In this document: piece after piece, positions 36,031-44,636 of the stretch
How positions within the stretch are numbered: the stretch's first letter is position 1
Layout: each line of letters starts with the position of its first letter
NCBI GenBank assembly: GCA_013388755.1
Contig: JACAEQ010000130.1
Span: 1-56,583 of the forward strand
From: Chloroflexota bacterium
Lineage (GTDB): Bacteria; Chloroflexota; Chloroflexia; Chloroflexales; Roseiflexaceae
Length of the DNA stretch: 56,583 nt
Reading direction: 5' to 3'
Program-made: the position numbers and the translations under genes
The notes under the pieces: model-generated
Databases searched by the model: none
What the model was told of the DNA's origin: nothing
Seen by the model: only the letters and a program-made list of their open reading frames with translations

Positions 36031-36683
36031 TAGTTCAACTCCTCCACCTTCGACGTGGCGATAAAAATGACTCGCTCCCCAATATTGGTCGTGCGGTCAG
36101 CCAGGCGCTCAAGCACATGCGCCACGTCGATGAGCAGCAACGCACAATCGATCTTTCGTGGTTCCTGGCGCGCGATTGCGGTCAGCATCGCGACCACCTC
36201 ATCCTCGAGTGCGTCCACCTTTTCATCCTGTTCGCCCAGCGAGCGCGCCAGAGTGACATCGAGTTGCACAAACGCATCCAGGCTGGTGTGCAACATGGTC
36301 TGTGTCAGTGTGCCGAGGCGGTGTAATTCAATCGGCGACTCGATCAACGATGGGGTTTGCAGGCAACGTTCCACCTTTTTGGCGATACCCTTGGCATAAT
36401 CGGCGGCACGCTCCAGCTCAGTGGCAATCGCGATGGCCGCCATCAGACTGCGCAGATCGGTGGCGACCGGCTGCTGGGTGGCCATCAGTTCCAGCACATG
36501 GTCTTCGATCGCGGTGCGCGCCGCGTCAATCTCACGGTCGCGCGCGATGACCTCCTGCGCGAGCGCCGTATCCAGCCGGTCAAGTGCCTTGACAGCATCG
36601 GCTAGCTGGTGTTCGACCCGGCTACCCATGCGCAGAAGATCGTCGTGAACCTGCTGAAGTTCTTTGTTGTAATGTTCACGCAT
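36030..36683 (-). CDS. phoU: PhoU-family phosphate regulator
   Basis: A helical protein of 217 aa with two PhoU repeats, each bearing an acidic metal-binding signature (ATELERAADYAKGIAK and VLERLADRTTNIGE). PhoU restrains the PstSCAB transporter and PhoR. No pst or phoR gene is in the window, so this copy is separated from its usual neighbours and coupled to acyP instead. Confidence 0.93.
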   Translation of the reverse strand: MREHYNKELQQVHDDLLRMGSRVEHQLADAVKALDRLDTALAQEVIARDREIDAARTAIEDHVLELMATQQPVATDLRSLMAAIAIATELERAADYAKGIAKKVERCLQTPSLIESPIELHRLGTLTQTMLHTSLDAFVQLDVTLARSLGEQDEKVDALEDEVVAMLTAIARQEPRKIDCALLLIDVAHVLERLADRTTNIGERVIFIATSKVEELN

Positions 36684-37159
36684 TGTCTGGTCTCACTATG
36701 TTTCAAACAATTGGCCGGATCGCTGCGGGTTGTGCTCACTACGGGCATTATGCGTCGGGCAACGCAAGGAGTCAACAGAACATGGTAGCTGGCGCATCTG
36801 CCATGATACATCATCAGTGCTAAACATGCGTTAAGAACTGGTAATATCCTGCTTTTCACGCTGCACGCCTGCGGCGCAGTGAACGAACGTTCATCACGAC
36901 GCTCTGTCGTTGTGTTATCTACGACACGGCATCGTTGCTGCCGGCTGGCGGTGTTGTCTGGCCAGAGGTCGTGCATGTACCGTTATGCCGTGGCAGCGCC
37001 AGCCAGGGCATTCCGCAGCGCCACGGCAGCAGGAACCTCCTGCCTGACAGATAGCATTCATCTTCGTCCTCTACACTGCCACCAGGCTTGATCCCTACCA
37101 CACAACGATTCTCCCACCGGCGGCATATCGCCGCTCTGGATGCTGAGAGGCGGATATCC
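36684..37159. other. 476-bp divergent intergenic region
   Basis: It lies between phoU (minus) and a sigma-factor gene (plus). I see a 9-bp stem tgccgtggc (36986-36994)/gccacggca (37020-37028) and a dyad gaacgaacgttc (36881-36892). No gene is supported. The length suggests room for regulation of both neighbours. Confidence 0.45.
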
Positions 37160-37765
37160 ATGACGTGTGTACTGGTGACGCAAGAGGGCCACGAGCCGGC
37201 CTGCGCCGAGAGTGAATCGCAGATTATTGCACGCGCCAAAGCGGGTGACGCTGAAGCCATCGGCCTGTTGTACGAGCGGTATGCTCCACAGGTGCGGCGG
37301 TACATTGCGTCGCGCCTGGGTGATGCGCAGCTTGCTGAAGATGTCTGCAGCGATGTGTTCGTCAAAATGCTGGAAGGGCTGGAGCGTTATGAAGACCGGG
37401 GCTGGCCCTTCTCAGCCTGGTTATACAGAATCGCCTATGCCCGAACGATGGATATGCTGCGGCAGGCGCGTCGCCGCCCGTCGGTTCCGCTCGATGAAAG
37501 TTCGCCGCAGGCCCTTGAACCGCCAGATGAGGCCGTGATTGCGCGGATCGCATACCACGAGATCCAGGGGGTGATGCGTGTACTCACCAGTGATCAACGC
37601 CTGGTGCTGCGGTTACGCTTTGATGAGGATCGTAGCCTGGCCGAGATTGCACAGTCGCTCGGGCGAACCGTTGGTTCGGTCAAAGCGCTGCAGCATCGTG
37701 GTCTGACGCGCCTTGCCCAGGCGCTCGCCGACCGTACACCGGGTCAGGCGATCGCCGTGCTGTAA
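37160..37765 (+). CDS. ECF-type RNA polymerase sigma factor
   Basis: Sigma-70 family regulator of 201 aa with only regions 2 and 4. Region 2 is AIGLLYERYAPQVRRYIASR, AEDVCSDVFVKMLEGL and PFSAWLYRIAYAR. Region 4 is LTSDQRLVLRLRFDEDRS then IAQSLGRTVGSVKALQHRGL. The ATG at 37160 gives a normal N-terminus. No anti-sigma factor gene adjoins it, so its control is unknown. A 300-bp gap follows. Confidence 0.92.
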   Translation: MTCVLVTQEGHEPACAESESQIIARAKAGDAEAIGLLYERYAPQVRRYIASRLGDAQLAEDVCSDVFVKMLEGLERYEDRGWPFSAWLYRIAYARTMDMLRQARRRPSVPLDESSPQALEPPDEAVIARIAYHEIQGVMRVLTSDQRLVLRLRFDEDRSLAEIAQSLGRTVGSVKALQHRGLTRLAQALADRTPGQAIAVL

Positions 37766-38004
37766 CGACGCGGCACGACATCTCGCGGCGTAACTGTTCG
37801 CACTTCACCTGCATGGTGTTTTGCCATCGGTGGGGCGACGCAAACGGGTGCGTGCGGAAGCCTTCTCACCCCACCGATTCCCCGCCCGTGAACCGGTACC
37901 CTGCGGTGGCGCGCGGCCCTCAAGGTTCGCCTCGTTCCAGTGTGTCTGTCACCTCAGGATTGCACTCTTCCCCTACTGTGTTGCGCTCTCGGAGTTCAAA
38001 ACCC
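37766..38004. other. intergenic, nothing recognised
   Basis: With the promoter that follows, this makes a 300-bp gap between the ECF sigma gene and the mini-metalloprotease gene. Frames are short and Ser/Pro/Arg-rich. No terminator with a T run is visible. Confidence 0.4.
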
Positions 38005-38034
38005 TTGACACCCATTCCATCACCCGCGTATAAT
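38005..38034 (+). promoter_or_regulatory. consensus sigma-70 promoter
   Basis: A perfect TTGACA (38005-38010) and a perfect TATAAT (38029-38034) are separated by 18 bp, about 31 bases before the metalloprotease ATG. It is the strongest promoter match in the window and probably drives the genes to 42 kb. Confidence 0.8.
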
Positions 38035-38065
38035 GCCGAGGGGTTCTCTGCATGGCAGGGGGTGT

Positions 38066-38431
38066 ATGGATCGCATCGCGTTTGAAACAATCGTGATCGA
38101 AGCGCTGGACACGTTGCCTGCCGAGTATGCGCGCCTGCTTACGAATGTCGAGATACGTATTGAGCAGCGCCCAACGCGTGAACAGCGCCGCGATCTCGGT
38201 CTGCGCCCGTGGCAGACGCTGTATGGCCTGTATGAAGGTACACCGCTGACCGATCGTCACGGCGGCGATCCGTTGCTCCCTGATGTGATCACGATCTTTC
38301 AGGCACCGCTGATGCGCGATTTTCCCGGGCGCAATGAGTTGCGCGATCAGGTGCGTCGCACGGTGCTGCACGAGATCGCGCACTTTTTTGGTATTAGCGA
38401 CGAACGGCTTCGCGAGCTGGACGCCTACTGA
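38066..38431 (+). CDS. small zincin-like metalloprotease (DUF1025-type)
   Basis: A 121-aa protein with VLHEIAHFFGISDERL at residues 102-117, i.e. HExxHxxGxxD, the metzincin-like zinc motif of the bacterial minimal metalloproteases. The preceding region (LYGLYEGTPL, DVITIFQAPL) is also typical. No signal peptide is present, so it is probably cytoplasmic. AGGGGGT lies five bases before the ATG, which fixes the start. The substrate is unknown. Confidence 0.85.
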   Translation: MDRIAFETIVIEALDTLPAEYARLLTNVEIRIEQRPTREQRRDLGLRPWQTLYGLYEGTPLTDRHGGDPLLPDVITIFQAPLMRDFPGRNELRDQVRRTVLHEIAHFFGISDERLRELDAY

Positions 38432-38457
38432 CCGTTGCGTGTCCGCTTTCATCAACT

Positions 38458-39756
38458 ATGCGCTCTTTGTTTTCGTCTCCGCGCCGCCTGCTGTTTGCCG
38501 CGATCTATGCGTCGTCGCTGGTCGTCTGGGCGTTGCTGGTTCTTGATACGGCGAGCCTTGCCCGGCGGGCCACCGAGCCGCCCGTGTTTCCAACCGCTAC
38601 CGTACCGGTGGTTACCACTCCCACACCAGTTGCGACGCCGCTCCTGCCGACGCCTACCCCGATCCCTGTCGCCCAATCAGGCGACCCTGACCCGCTCGAT
38701 GTGGCGACCGACACCGGTCACGGCGGGTTCCATCCGAAAACCGGGCGCTATATTGCCGCATGGCTGCCCGACTCCTTCGGCTCGGAGAACCGTGATTCGT
38801 TCGAAGCCAATGCCGATATTCTCGACGAGATCAGCCCGTTCTGGTATGCTCCAGGGCCACGCGGCAATCTCCGCTACGGTAGCGAGGCGCGTGACCGCAC
38901 ACTGCTGGAACTTGCGCGTAGTAAAAATGTCCTCGTCGTTCCAACGATCCATAATGTGATTACCGGCGACGATCCTGTGCCGGGTATTTTGCGCAATCCC
39001 ACGACTCGTTCGTACCATGTGCAGCAGATCGTTGATGAGGTGCTGACCTATGGCTACGACGGTATTGATGTGGATTATGAGTTTCTCGATAGCAGCCTGC
39101 GCGACGAATACAGCGCCTTCATGTTCGAACTCGCCGACGCCCTTCACGCGCAAGGCAAACTATTGACGGTTGCCGTCCATGCGAAGGATTGCGACTACTG
39201 CGGCCTGGGCGGTTTTCAGGACTGGGAGGCGATCGGGCAGGTGGTCGACCGGTTGCGCATTATGACGTACGATTACCACTGGCGCGGCGGCGGGCCAGGG
39301 CCGGTGGCGCCGGTATACTGGGTCGAACGTGTTGCCAGGTATGCACAGACCGTGGTGGACCCGGCCAAGGTGGTGATCGGAGTGCCGTTCTATGGCTACA
39401 ACTGGCCGCGCGATGGCAACGGCAATGCGCGTGGGCAGACGTGGGCGATGATCAATGATATCATCCAGACGTACCGCCTGTCGGTCAACCTGATGGAAAG
39501 CAACCAGAACGGGCTGGTGCAGGAGAACTGGATTACCTACAGTTCACGCCAGGAAGGCCGGCGCGAAGTCTGGTTCGCGACCAGTAGCGGGCTTGATGCC
39601 AAGCTGCGCCTGGTTCAGGAGTTTGACCTTGCGGGTATTGCGATCTGGCGGCTCGGCGGCGAAGATCCACGCAACTGGGAGGTCATTCGCGGGCGATTGC
39701 TGCAAGACCCGTTTGAATCACAGCGCGTGTTGAGCAGGTTGTTGCCGGAGCACTAG
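38458..39756 (+). CDS. membrane-anchored GH18-family glycoside hydrolase
   Basis: A 432-aa protein with an N-terminal signal anchor (LLFAAIYASSLVVWALLVL) and a Pro/Thr-rich linker to about residue 75. A GH18 barrel follows, in which YDGIDVDYEFLD gives the DxxDxDxE motif with catalytic Glu. Strands RLRIMTYDYHW and GIAIWRLGGED also fit. Related proteins act on peptidoglycan or chitin; no LysM domain is present. It follows the metalloprotease by 26 bp. Confidence 0.88.
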   Translation: MRSLFSSPRRLLFAAIYASSLVVWALLVLDTASLARRATEPPVFPTATVPVVTTPTPVATPLLPTPTPIPVAQSGDPDPLDVATDTGHGGFHPKTGRYIAAWLPDSFGSENRDSFEANADILDEISPFWYAPGPRGNLRYGSEARDRTLLELARSKNVLVVPTIHNVITGDDPVPGILRNPTTRSYHVQQIVDEVLTYGYDGIDVDYEFLDSSLRDEYSAFMFELADALHAQGKLLTVAVHAKDCDYCGLGGFQDWEAIGQVVDRLRIMTYDYHWRGGGPGPVAPVYWVERVARYAQTVVDPAKVVIGVPFYGYNWPRDGNGNARGQTWAMINDIIQTYRLSVNLMESNQNGLVQENWITYSSRQEGRREVWFATSSGLDAKLRLVQEFDLAGIAIWRLGGEDPRNWEVIRGRLLQDPFESQRVLSRLLPEH

Positions 39757-39760
39757 GGCG

Positions 39761-40939
39761 ATGGTGGACGCTGGTATCAAGTCAAATGAACGCGAGGCGG
39801 CGCGGCTCTTCGAGCGCGGTGTCGCAGCGGCTCGCGGCGGGCAGCGTCGTGTGGCGGCTGTGCTGCTGGCGCGCGTTGTGCAGCTCGACCCGCAACACGA
39901 GCTTGGCTGGCTGTGGCTCTCGGGCGTGCTCGATGAGCCGAAGGAGATCGCGTTCTGTCTCCGATCGGCGCTGACGATCAACCCGCAGAATGATCGCGCG
40001 CGGCGCGGGCTGGCATGGCTGGAGCAGCGTAACCTGCTGCGCCCGGAGGCGACCGCAACTGCCGGCGTGGTGGTGCCTGGGCGTGGGTCGGGCATGGTAG
40101 TTGAGCCATCATGCCCGGTGGAGGCGCCTGCTCCAGTTGCTGATGTGGCGAGCCGCGACAATGGAGCGCCTGCCCGGGTGTCGTGGCACACGCGCCTTTC
40201 GATGGTGTTGCCGGGCAGCAGTCTGCGCCAGGCGCATGATGATGTGCAAGCGCGCCACGACGGCGAGTCATGGTGGGTGAGCTGGCGTCACTCGCGTCGC
40301 GAACTTGGCCGGGCGCGCGTGTTATTGTGGAGCATGCCCCTCCTGCTGTTGCTGTTGACACTGGCACTGAATTATGCGTTGCACGCTGCCATCGAACGGA
40401 ACAATGCGCTTATTGAAGCTGAACTGGTGCAGCGCGCCGTTGCCGCTGAGGCGCCGCCACCGCCGGTACCCGATGATCCGCCGGTTGTGGCGATCATTGA
40501 GCCGGAACTGACCGTCGTGCGCGATGCAGCTACGCTTGCGTATTTGAGCCAGCTCGAAGAGCCGCGCGCCCGTCTGCGCGGTGCGGTCGAATCGTATCGC
40601 AATGCCACCAGCCGGCCTGGCGGCTCGTCGATCGTGCATGCCACCTCGGCGCGGCGCCTGCGCGACGAAGTAGAACGTGCGTACGGCGTGATGGTTGCGC
40701 TGCAGCCACCCGAGTCGCTGGCCGAGGCCCACGCGGCATACTTGCACGGCCTCGAACTTGAGCTTGCGGCGCTCGATGATATGCTGGCGTTCTATAGCAG
40801 TTTCCGTCTCGAAAATGCCAACCGTGCGGCGCTGACGATGGAAGAGGCCGGGCGGCGCCTTGAACAGGCGCGACTGGCGTTTGAGCAACAGCAGACCATG
40901 CTTACGGCTCAGGTGGTGCCAGTGCACAGTATACGTTGA
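39761..40939 (+). CDS. TPR-containing single-pass membrane protein
   Basis: A 392-aa protein of unknown function. The N-terminal 90 residues contain two or three TPR-like helix pairs (AAVLLARVVQLDPQHELGWL, AFCLRSALTINPQNDRARRG). A Pro/Ala-rich linker and one membrane helix (LLWSMPLLLLLLTLALNYAL) come next. A C-terminal region is helical with many Glu and Ala and likely forms a coiled coil outside or under the membrane. It starts five bases after the GH18 stop, so the two are probably in one operon. Confidence 0.75.
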   Translation: MVDAGIKSNEREAARLFERGVAAARGGQRRVAAVLLARVVQLDPQHELGWLWLSGVLDEPKEIAFCLRSALTINPQNDRARRGLAWLEQRNLLRPEATATAGVVVPGRGSGMVVEPSCPVEAPAPVADVASRDNGAPARVSWHTRLSMVLPGSSLRQAHDDVQARHDGESWWVSWRHSRRELGRARVLLWSMPLLLLLLTLALNYALHAAIERNNALIEAELVQRAVAAEAPPPPVPDDPPVVAIIEPELTVVRDAATLAYLSQLEEPRARLRGAVESYRNATSRPGGSSIVHATSARRLRDEVERAYGVMVALQPPESLAEAHAAYLHGLELELAALDDMLAFYSSFRLENANRAALTMEEAGRRLEQARLAFEQQQTMLTAQVVPVHSIR

Positions 40940-40958
40940 CGAAGGTAAGGTTGCCCCC

Positions 40959-42017
40959 ATGCATGACCGTTCGATTGCGTTCCTGAAACACTTGCTTGCA
41001 ACTCCCGGCCCTTCCGGCGATGAGGTCGCTGCCGGGCGCGTGTGGCGCCGTGAAGCTGACACCTTTGCCGATCGAGTGTATGCCGATGTTCGCGGTAACT
41101 CCTATGCCGTCCTGGATGGTGGGGCGCCACGCGTCTTACTTGCCGGGCACATTGACGAGATCGGGCTCATGGTGAACTATATCGATGACGAGGGGTACCT
41201 GTGGTTTGCCCCGATCGGCGGGTGGGACCCGCAGGTGCTGGTGGGCCAGCGGGTGCGGCTCAACGGCCGCGCCGGCGACGTTGTTGGCGTCATCGGCAAG
41301 AAACCGATCCACCAGATGAAACCCGATGAACGGGAGAAGGCGAGCAAAATCGAGGATCTCTGGATCGATATCGGCGCGTCCAATCGAGCGGATGCCGAGG
41401 CGCTGGTGCGCGTCGGCGCTGCCGGTGTGCTTGATGCGCCGATCTATGATCTGCCCGGCGACAAGATCGTGTCACGAAGTATTGACGACCGCATCGGTGC
41501 GTTTACGGTCCTGGAGGCGTTGCGGCTACTGGCGCACGACCGCCCGCACGCTACGGTAGCGGCCGTCGCAACGGCGCAGGAGGAGATCACATTTGCCGGC
41601 GCCCACACGGCGGCCTTCAGTTTCGAGCCGCAGGTTGCCATTGCGGTGGACGTGACCTTTGCCACCGATCATCCGAACGCCGACAAGAAACAGTACGGCA
41701 ATATACACCTGGGTGGCGGCCCGGTGCTGTCGCGCGGTTCGGCCAATAGCCCGCTGGTCTACGAGATGCTGGTGGCGATTGCCGAACGCGAGGCAATACC
41801 CTATGCCATCCAGTCGAATCCCGGCTCTACCGGTACCGATGCCGATGCCATCCATGTGTCGCGCGGCGGTGTGGCAACCGGCGTCATTTCGATCCCCAAT
41901 CGCTACATGCATTCGCCGAATGAAATGATCGCGCTGGCTGACGTCGAACATGCTGCGCGCCTGATTGCCGCGTTTGTGCGCAATCTCGGGCCGGAAACCG
42001 ATTTCGTGCCCTGGTAG
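40959..42017 (+). CDS. M42-family aminopeptidase
   Basis: A cobalt/zinc aminopeptidase of the M42 (FrvX, PepA-like) family, 352 aa. VLLAGHIDEIGLMV gives the first metal His/Asp. ATAQEEITFAGA has the catalytic and metal Glu pair, VAIAVDVTFATDHP the next Asp, and RYMHSPNEM the last His. The insert VVGVIGKKPIHQM is the M42 dodecamer-assembly domain. The ATG at 40959 has AAGG motifs upstream; longer frames overlap the previous gene. It is cytoplasmic. Confidence 0.92.
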   Translation: MHDRSIAFLKHLLATPGPSGDEVAAGRVWRREADTFADRVYADVRGNSYAVLDGGAPRVLLAGHIDEIGLMVNYIDDEGYLWFAPIGGWDPQVLVGQRVRLNGRAGDVVGVIGKKPIHQMKPDEREKASKIEDLWIDIGASNRADAEALVRVGAAGVLDAPIYDLPGDKIVSRSIDDRIGAFTVLEALRLLAHDRPHATVAAVATAQEEITFAGAHTAAFSFEPQVAIAVDVTFATDHPNADKKQYGNIHLGGGPVLSRGSANSPLVYEMLVAIAEREAIPYAIQSNPGSTGTDADAIHVSRGGVATGVISIPNRYMHSPNEMIALADVEHAARLIAAFVRNLGPETDFVPW

Positions 42018-42029
42018 CGTGGTGGTGCG

Positions 42030-42929
42030 TCATCGGGCTGGTGCGATATTCAGATCGCGCGGTGCTTCAGGTAGCGCCGCATAGTATGCTTCGCACTCCG
42101 CCTCGCGCCCGCGCACGATGCGCCTGCCGCGCAGCGCGCCATAACGCGCCGTGATCACCGTCCAGCGCCCGCTGCCATCCTGGTCGTCACGGTAGATGAC
42201 CACCCAGTCATGCGTCATGCCCAGTTCGTGAGCCCGTGGCGTATTCGAGAATAAGGCGGTGTAGTGGGCCGAACCACGGGTTGTATGGAGCACCGGCAAC
42301 CAGGCGGCGCCGGTGGGATTATAACGCCGCGGCGCGATGCGCGCCAGGGTCTTCGTTGCGGCGCGCCGGCGGTATTCGCGGTCAACGTCGAGCAGTTCGC
42401 TGACCGGTGGCTGTCCCATCTGTGGTCGTGCAGCGATCCCTTCCGGCGCATAGCTCCGGCGAAAACGGCCCGCCAGGGTCTCACGCACGCCACGAATGCG
42501 GCTGGTGCCAAACCCCGGCACCCGGTCGAGGCGACCATCGTATGCGGCAGCCTCCAGGTCGGCCAGCGTCTCGATGCCAAGCTGCTCATGGATGCGCGCC
42601 GCAAGCACCGGCCCGATCCCCGGTATCGTGGCAAAAACCTGTTCAGGACCGACGTCGCCGCGCAATTGCTCCAGGAGCTCGATGTTACCCGTGCTCACAA
42701 GCTCTGCAATAGAGCGCGCCAGCGACTCGCCGATAGTCGGCACGCGCCGTAATCCGTCAATACCCTCCGTGGCCAGAATGTCGCAGACGGGACGATCCAG
42801 CGCGCGCAACGTGGCAGCAGCCATACGGTAGGCGCGTACCCGAAATGGATTGGCCGCCTGTGCATCGAGCAACTCTGCCACGCAATCGAGTTGGCGCGCG
42901 ATTTCCTCATTCGTTAGCTCCGGTTGCAT
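42030..42929 (-). CDS. HhH protein: PolX N-terminal-like domain plus unknown C-terminal domain
   Basis: A 299-aa protein. Residues 1-80 match the 8-kDa domain of family-X DNA polymerases (NEEIARQLDCVAELLDAQ, FRVRAYRMAAATLRAL, PTIGESLARSIAELVSTG). Two helix-hairpin-helix motifs (TIPGIGPVLAARI; RVPGFGTSRIRGV) follow. The palm domain and PHP domain are absent. Instead, residues 198-285 form an unrecognised domain (RYNPTGAAWLPVLHTTRGSA, ALFSNTPRAHELG, DWVVIYRDD, WTVITARYG). It should bind DNA. The C-terminal role is unknown and may be nuclease or nucleotide related. Confidence 0.75.
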   Translation of the reverse strand: MQPELTNEEIARQLDCVAELLDAQAANPFRVRAYRMAAATLRALDRPVCDILATEGIDGLRRVPTIGESLARSIAELVSTGNIELLEQLRGDVGPEQVFATIPGIGPVLAARIHEQLGIETLADLEAAAYDGRLDRVPGFGTSRIRGVRETLAGRFRRSYAPEGIAARPQMGQPPVSELLDVDREYRRRAATKTLARIAPRRYNPTGAAWLPVLHTTRGSAHYTALFSNTPRAHELGMTHDWVVIYRDDQDGSGRWTVITARYGALRGRRIVRGREAECEAYYAALPEAPRDLNIAPAR

Positions 42930-42966
42930 GACTCACCTCCCCGGCGTGGCATACCCATGCGACTAT

Positions 42967-43022
42967 AGCTTCCCGGACGTTTGCGCGTTGCTGGCGCCTC
43001 TGTCATGGTGTACCGGCAGGCC
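42967..43022. repeat. 56-bp relative of the 3337-3392 element
   Basis: Gapless alignment to 3337-3392 gives 45 of 56 identities, starting agcttcccgga and ending caggcc. The inverted right end seen at 3424 is not present here, so this copy is incomplete or has decayed. Confidence 0.6.
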
Positions 43023-43514
43023 CCCGCGAGCCTCGCGCGCAGGGTGCATCCTTCCCCACGCAGAACGAAGACCCACCTGCTCCGTCAGTATACGGCGAAA
43101 ACGAGCATTGTGTGGATAAGAATTGACTACAATACAGGAACATCATGCTACACTTTTATTGTGCTCCATGATGGCAAAAAACACTTCTCAGAGAGCCTTG
43201 AACATGTAAAATGATTCGTACAAAGTAGTCGGGTGGTTGGTGGCTTGGGCGGAAGAAAGAGTTTATCACCCACAGGGAGCAGATCTTCTCGCAATCATAC
43301 ACGTGGGCGTAGTATCATGAGCGGTTGAGCAGAGGGAGGGCTGTGACTCAAGCCCGCCGGTGGGGTGTACTTTGCCGGCGCGTACCGGGCGCCATGCCCC
43401 TGCCAGCATGGACCATATCGTCCCGGCACCCCTACGCGCGACACAATCAGGCAACATGATTCATCAGCATACCGGCGTGGTTGCGGCCCACCTCGGAGAA
43501 GGAGGTGCTCAGTT
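43023..43514. other. intergenic region with an AT-rich segment
   Basis: 43105-43240 is much more AT-rich than its surroundings and contains several promoter-like boxes (ttgact, tacaat, tacact, taaaat). This may be a promoter region for the 43515 gene, a small RNA, or a remnant of transferred DNA. I see no protein-coding frame. A strong ribosome site (aaggagg) precedes 43515. Confidence 0.4.
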
Positions 43515-44231
43515 ATGGCAACGTGGCTAGAACGCTATCGCAATGGTGAACATGAGCAGGTGTGGGCCGAAATGATGGCTGCCGGTGAGAGCATCCGCCA
43601 CGAACCGCTCTTCTCTGATGCGCTCGCAGTGGCACGAGAGACCATGCGCCGTGCCAGGCAGAATGTGGAAACGCTGCGTGATCGCCTGGAGCAGAGTGGC
43701 TACCAGTTTGCGTACCCTGACGAGGTAATCACGCCCCCGCGACCGGATGTGCAGCACTGTATTGAGGAGCTTGAGCGTCGCATCGGGCCGCTGCCCCTTG
43801 CCCTGCGCGCCTGGTATGAGGTTGTTGGCGCGGTCAACTTCATGGGGCGGCACCCGGAGTGGGAGACGCATGTCTACACGGACCCGCTGGTGGTGGATCC
43901 TATTGACATGGCGCTTGAGGAGTATCAAGAGTGGCGCGAAGAGTGCCGCGAATACGGCATTGAGGAAATGGGGCCGTACCAGTTGCCAGTCGCGCCCGAT
44001 TACTACCACAAGGCCGACATTGCCAGCGAGCCGCACCACACAATCGCGGTCTATCGCGTCGTTCTGCCGAACCCGGCTGCTGATGCACCAGTGGGTGACG
44101 AACCGCACCATACGACCTTTGTCAACTACCTGCGTACATGCTTCCGCTGGGCCGGACTCCCCGGGCTTGAGCATAGCGAAGAGCACCAGGAGATCGTCAA
44201 TCGGCTGGTGAGCGAACTGCAACCGTTGTAG
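43515..44231 (+). CDS. SUKH (SMI1/KNR4)-like protein, unknown function
   Basis: A 238-aa soluble protein. Residues 75-105 read CIEELERRIGPLPLALRAWY followed by EVVGAVNFMG, which is the core of SUKH-superfamily proteins (I..LE..lg..LP..yr.fl...n). Several SUKH members are immunity proteins to polymorphic toxins; others have housekeeping roles. Conserved-looking segments YTDPLVVDPID, YQLPVAPDYYHKA and EPHHTTFVNYLRTCFRWAG follow. The start is fixed by aaggagg ten bases upstream. No toxin gene adjoins it. Confidence 0.55.
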   Translation: MATWLERYRNGEHEQVWAEMMAAGESIRHEPLFSDALAVARETMRRARQNVETLRDRLEQSGYQFAYPDEVITPPRPDVQHCIEELERRIGPLPLALRAWYEVVGAVNFMGRHPEWETHVYTDPLVVDPIDMALEEYQEWREECREYGIEEMGPYQLPVAPDYYHKADIASEPHHTIAVYRVVLPNPAADAPVGDEPHHTTFVNYLRTCFRWAGLPGLEHSEEHQEIVNRLVSELQPL

Positions 44232-44636
44232 TTCTCGTTGCCAGCGCGACGGGCGTGATCGCCGTGGCGGACGTCTCGAGGCGCTCGTACCGTAGCTGTA
44301 CGGTGCGGGCGCTTCGTGTCGTATGATCGGGTAACCCTGTCGGGGAATACCTGAGCACCACTCAAGATTTCCCTGAGGGTATGTTGCTGATCCCTGATGA
44401 AGACGGCCCATAATGCCTGGTGTACGCCATCCATTGTTCGGGTCATCGACCTGCTGAACAAACGCCAACAATTGCGAAATCTTTACCGTAGCATGCACGA
44501 ACTGCTGCACGACCACGCGTGCGGTGACGGTAGACTCACAAAAGCAGTGCCAGGGCGTCGTTCGCCGGGATGAGCGATGCCGGCTTCACTTCCTTGTCGG
44601 CGCGTGGCGGACCCGCCTGCGCCAGGAGAGGCTGAC
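44232..44636. other. 405-bp intergenic region, possible small ORF
   Basis: A 58-codon frame at 44397-44573 (plus) reads IDLLNKRQQLRNLYRSMHEL in its middle and looks protein-like, but it has no good ribosome site. It may be a fragment of a lost gene. A dyad cgtaccgtagctgtacgg (44287-44304) is visible. Otherwise nothing is recognised. Confidence 0.3.

Noticed and set aside
36881-36892. gaacgaacgttc resembles a GAAC-N4-GTTC LexA (SOS) box upstream of the ECF sigma gene
   Set aside because: Eight fixed bases are expected about once by chance in a window of this size, and the site is 270 bp from the gene start.
43527-44516. Long open frame (329 codons) on the minus strand opposite the SUKH-like gene
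   Set aside because: It is antisense to a gene with a strong ribosome site and protein-like composition; its own sequence has shadow-type composition.
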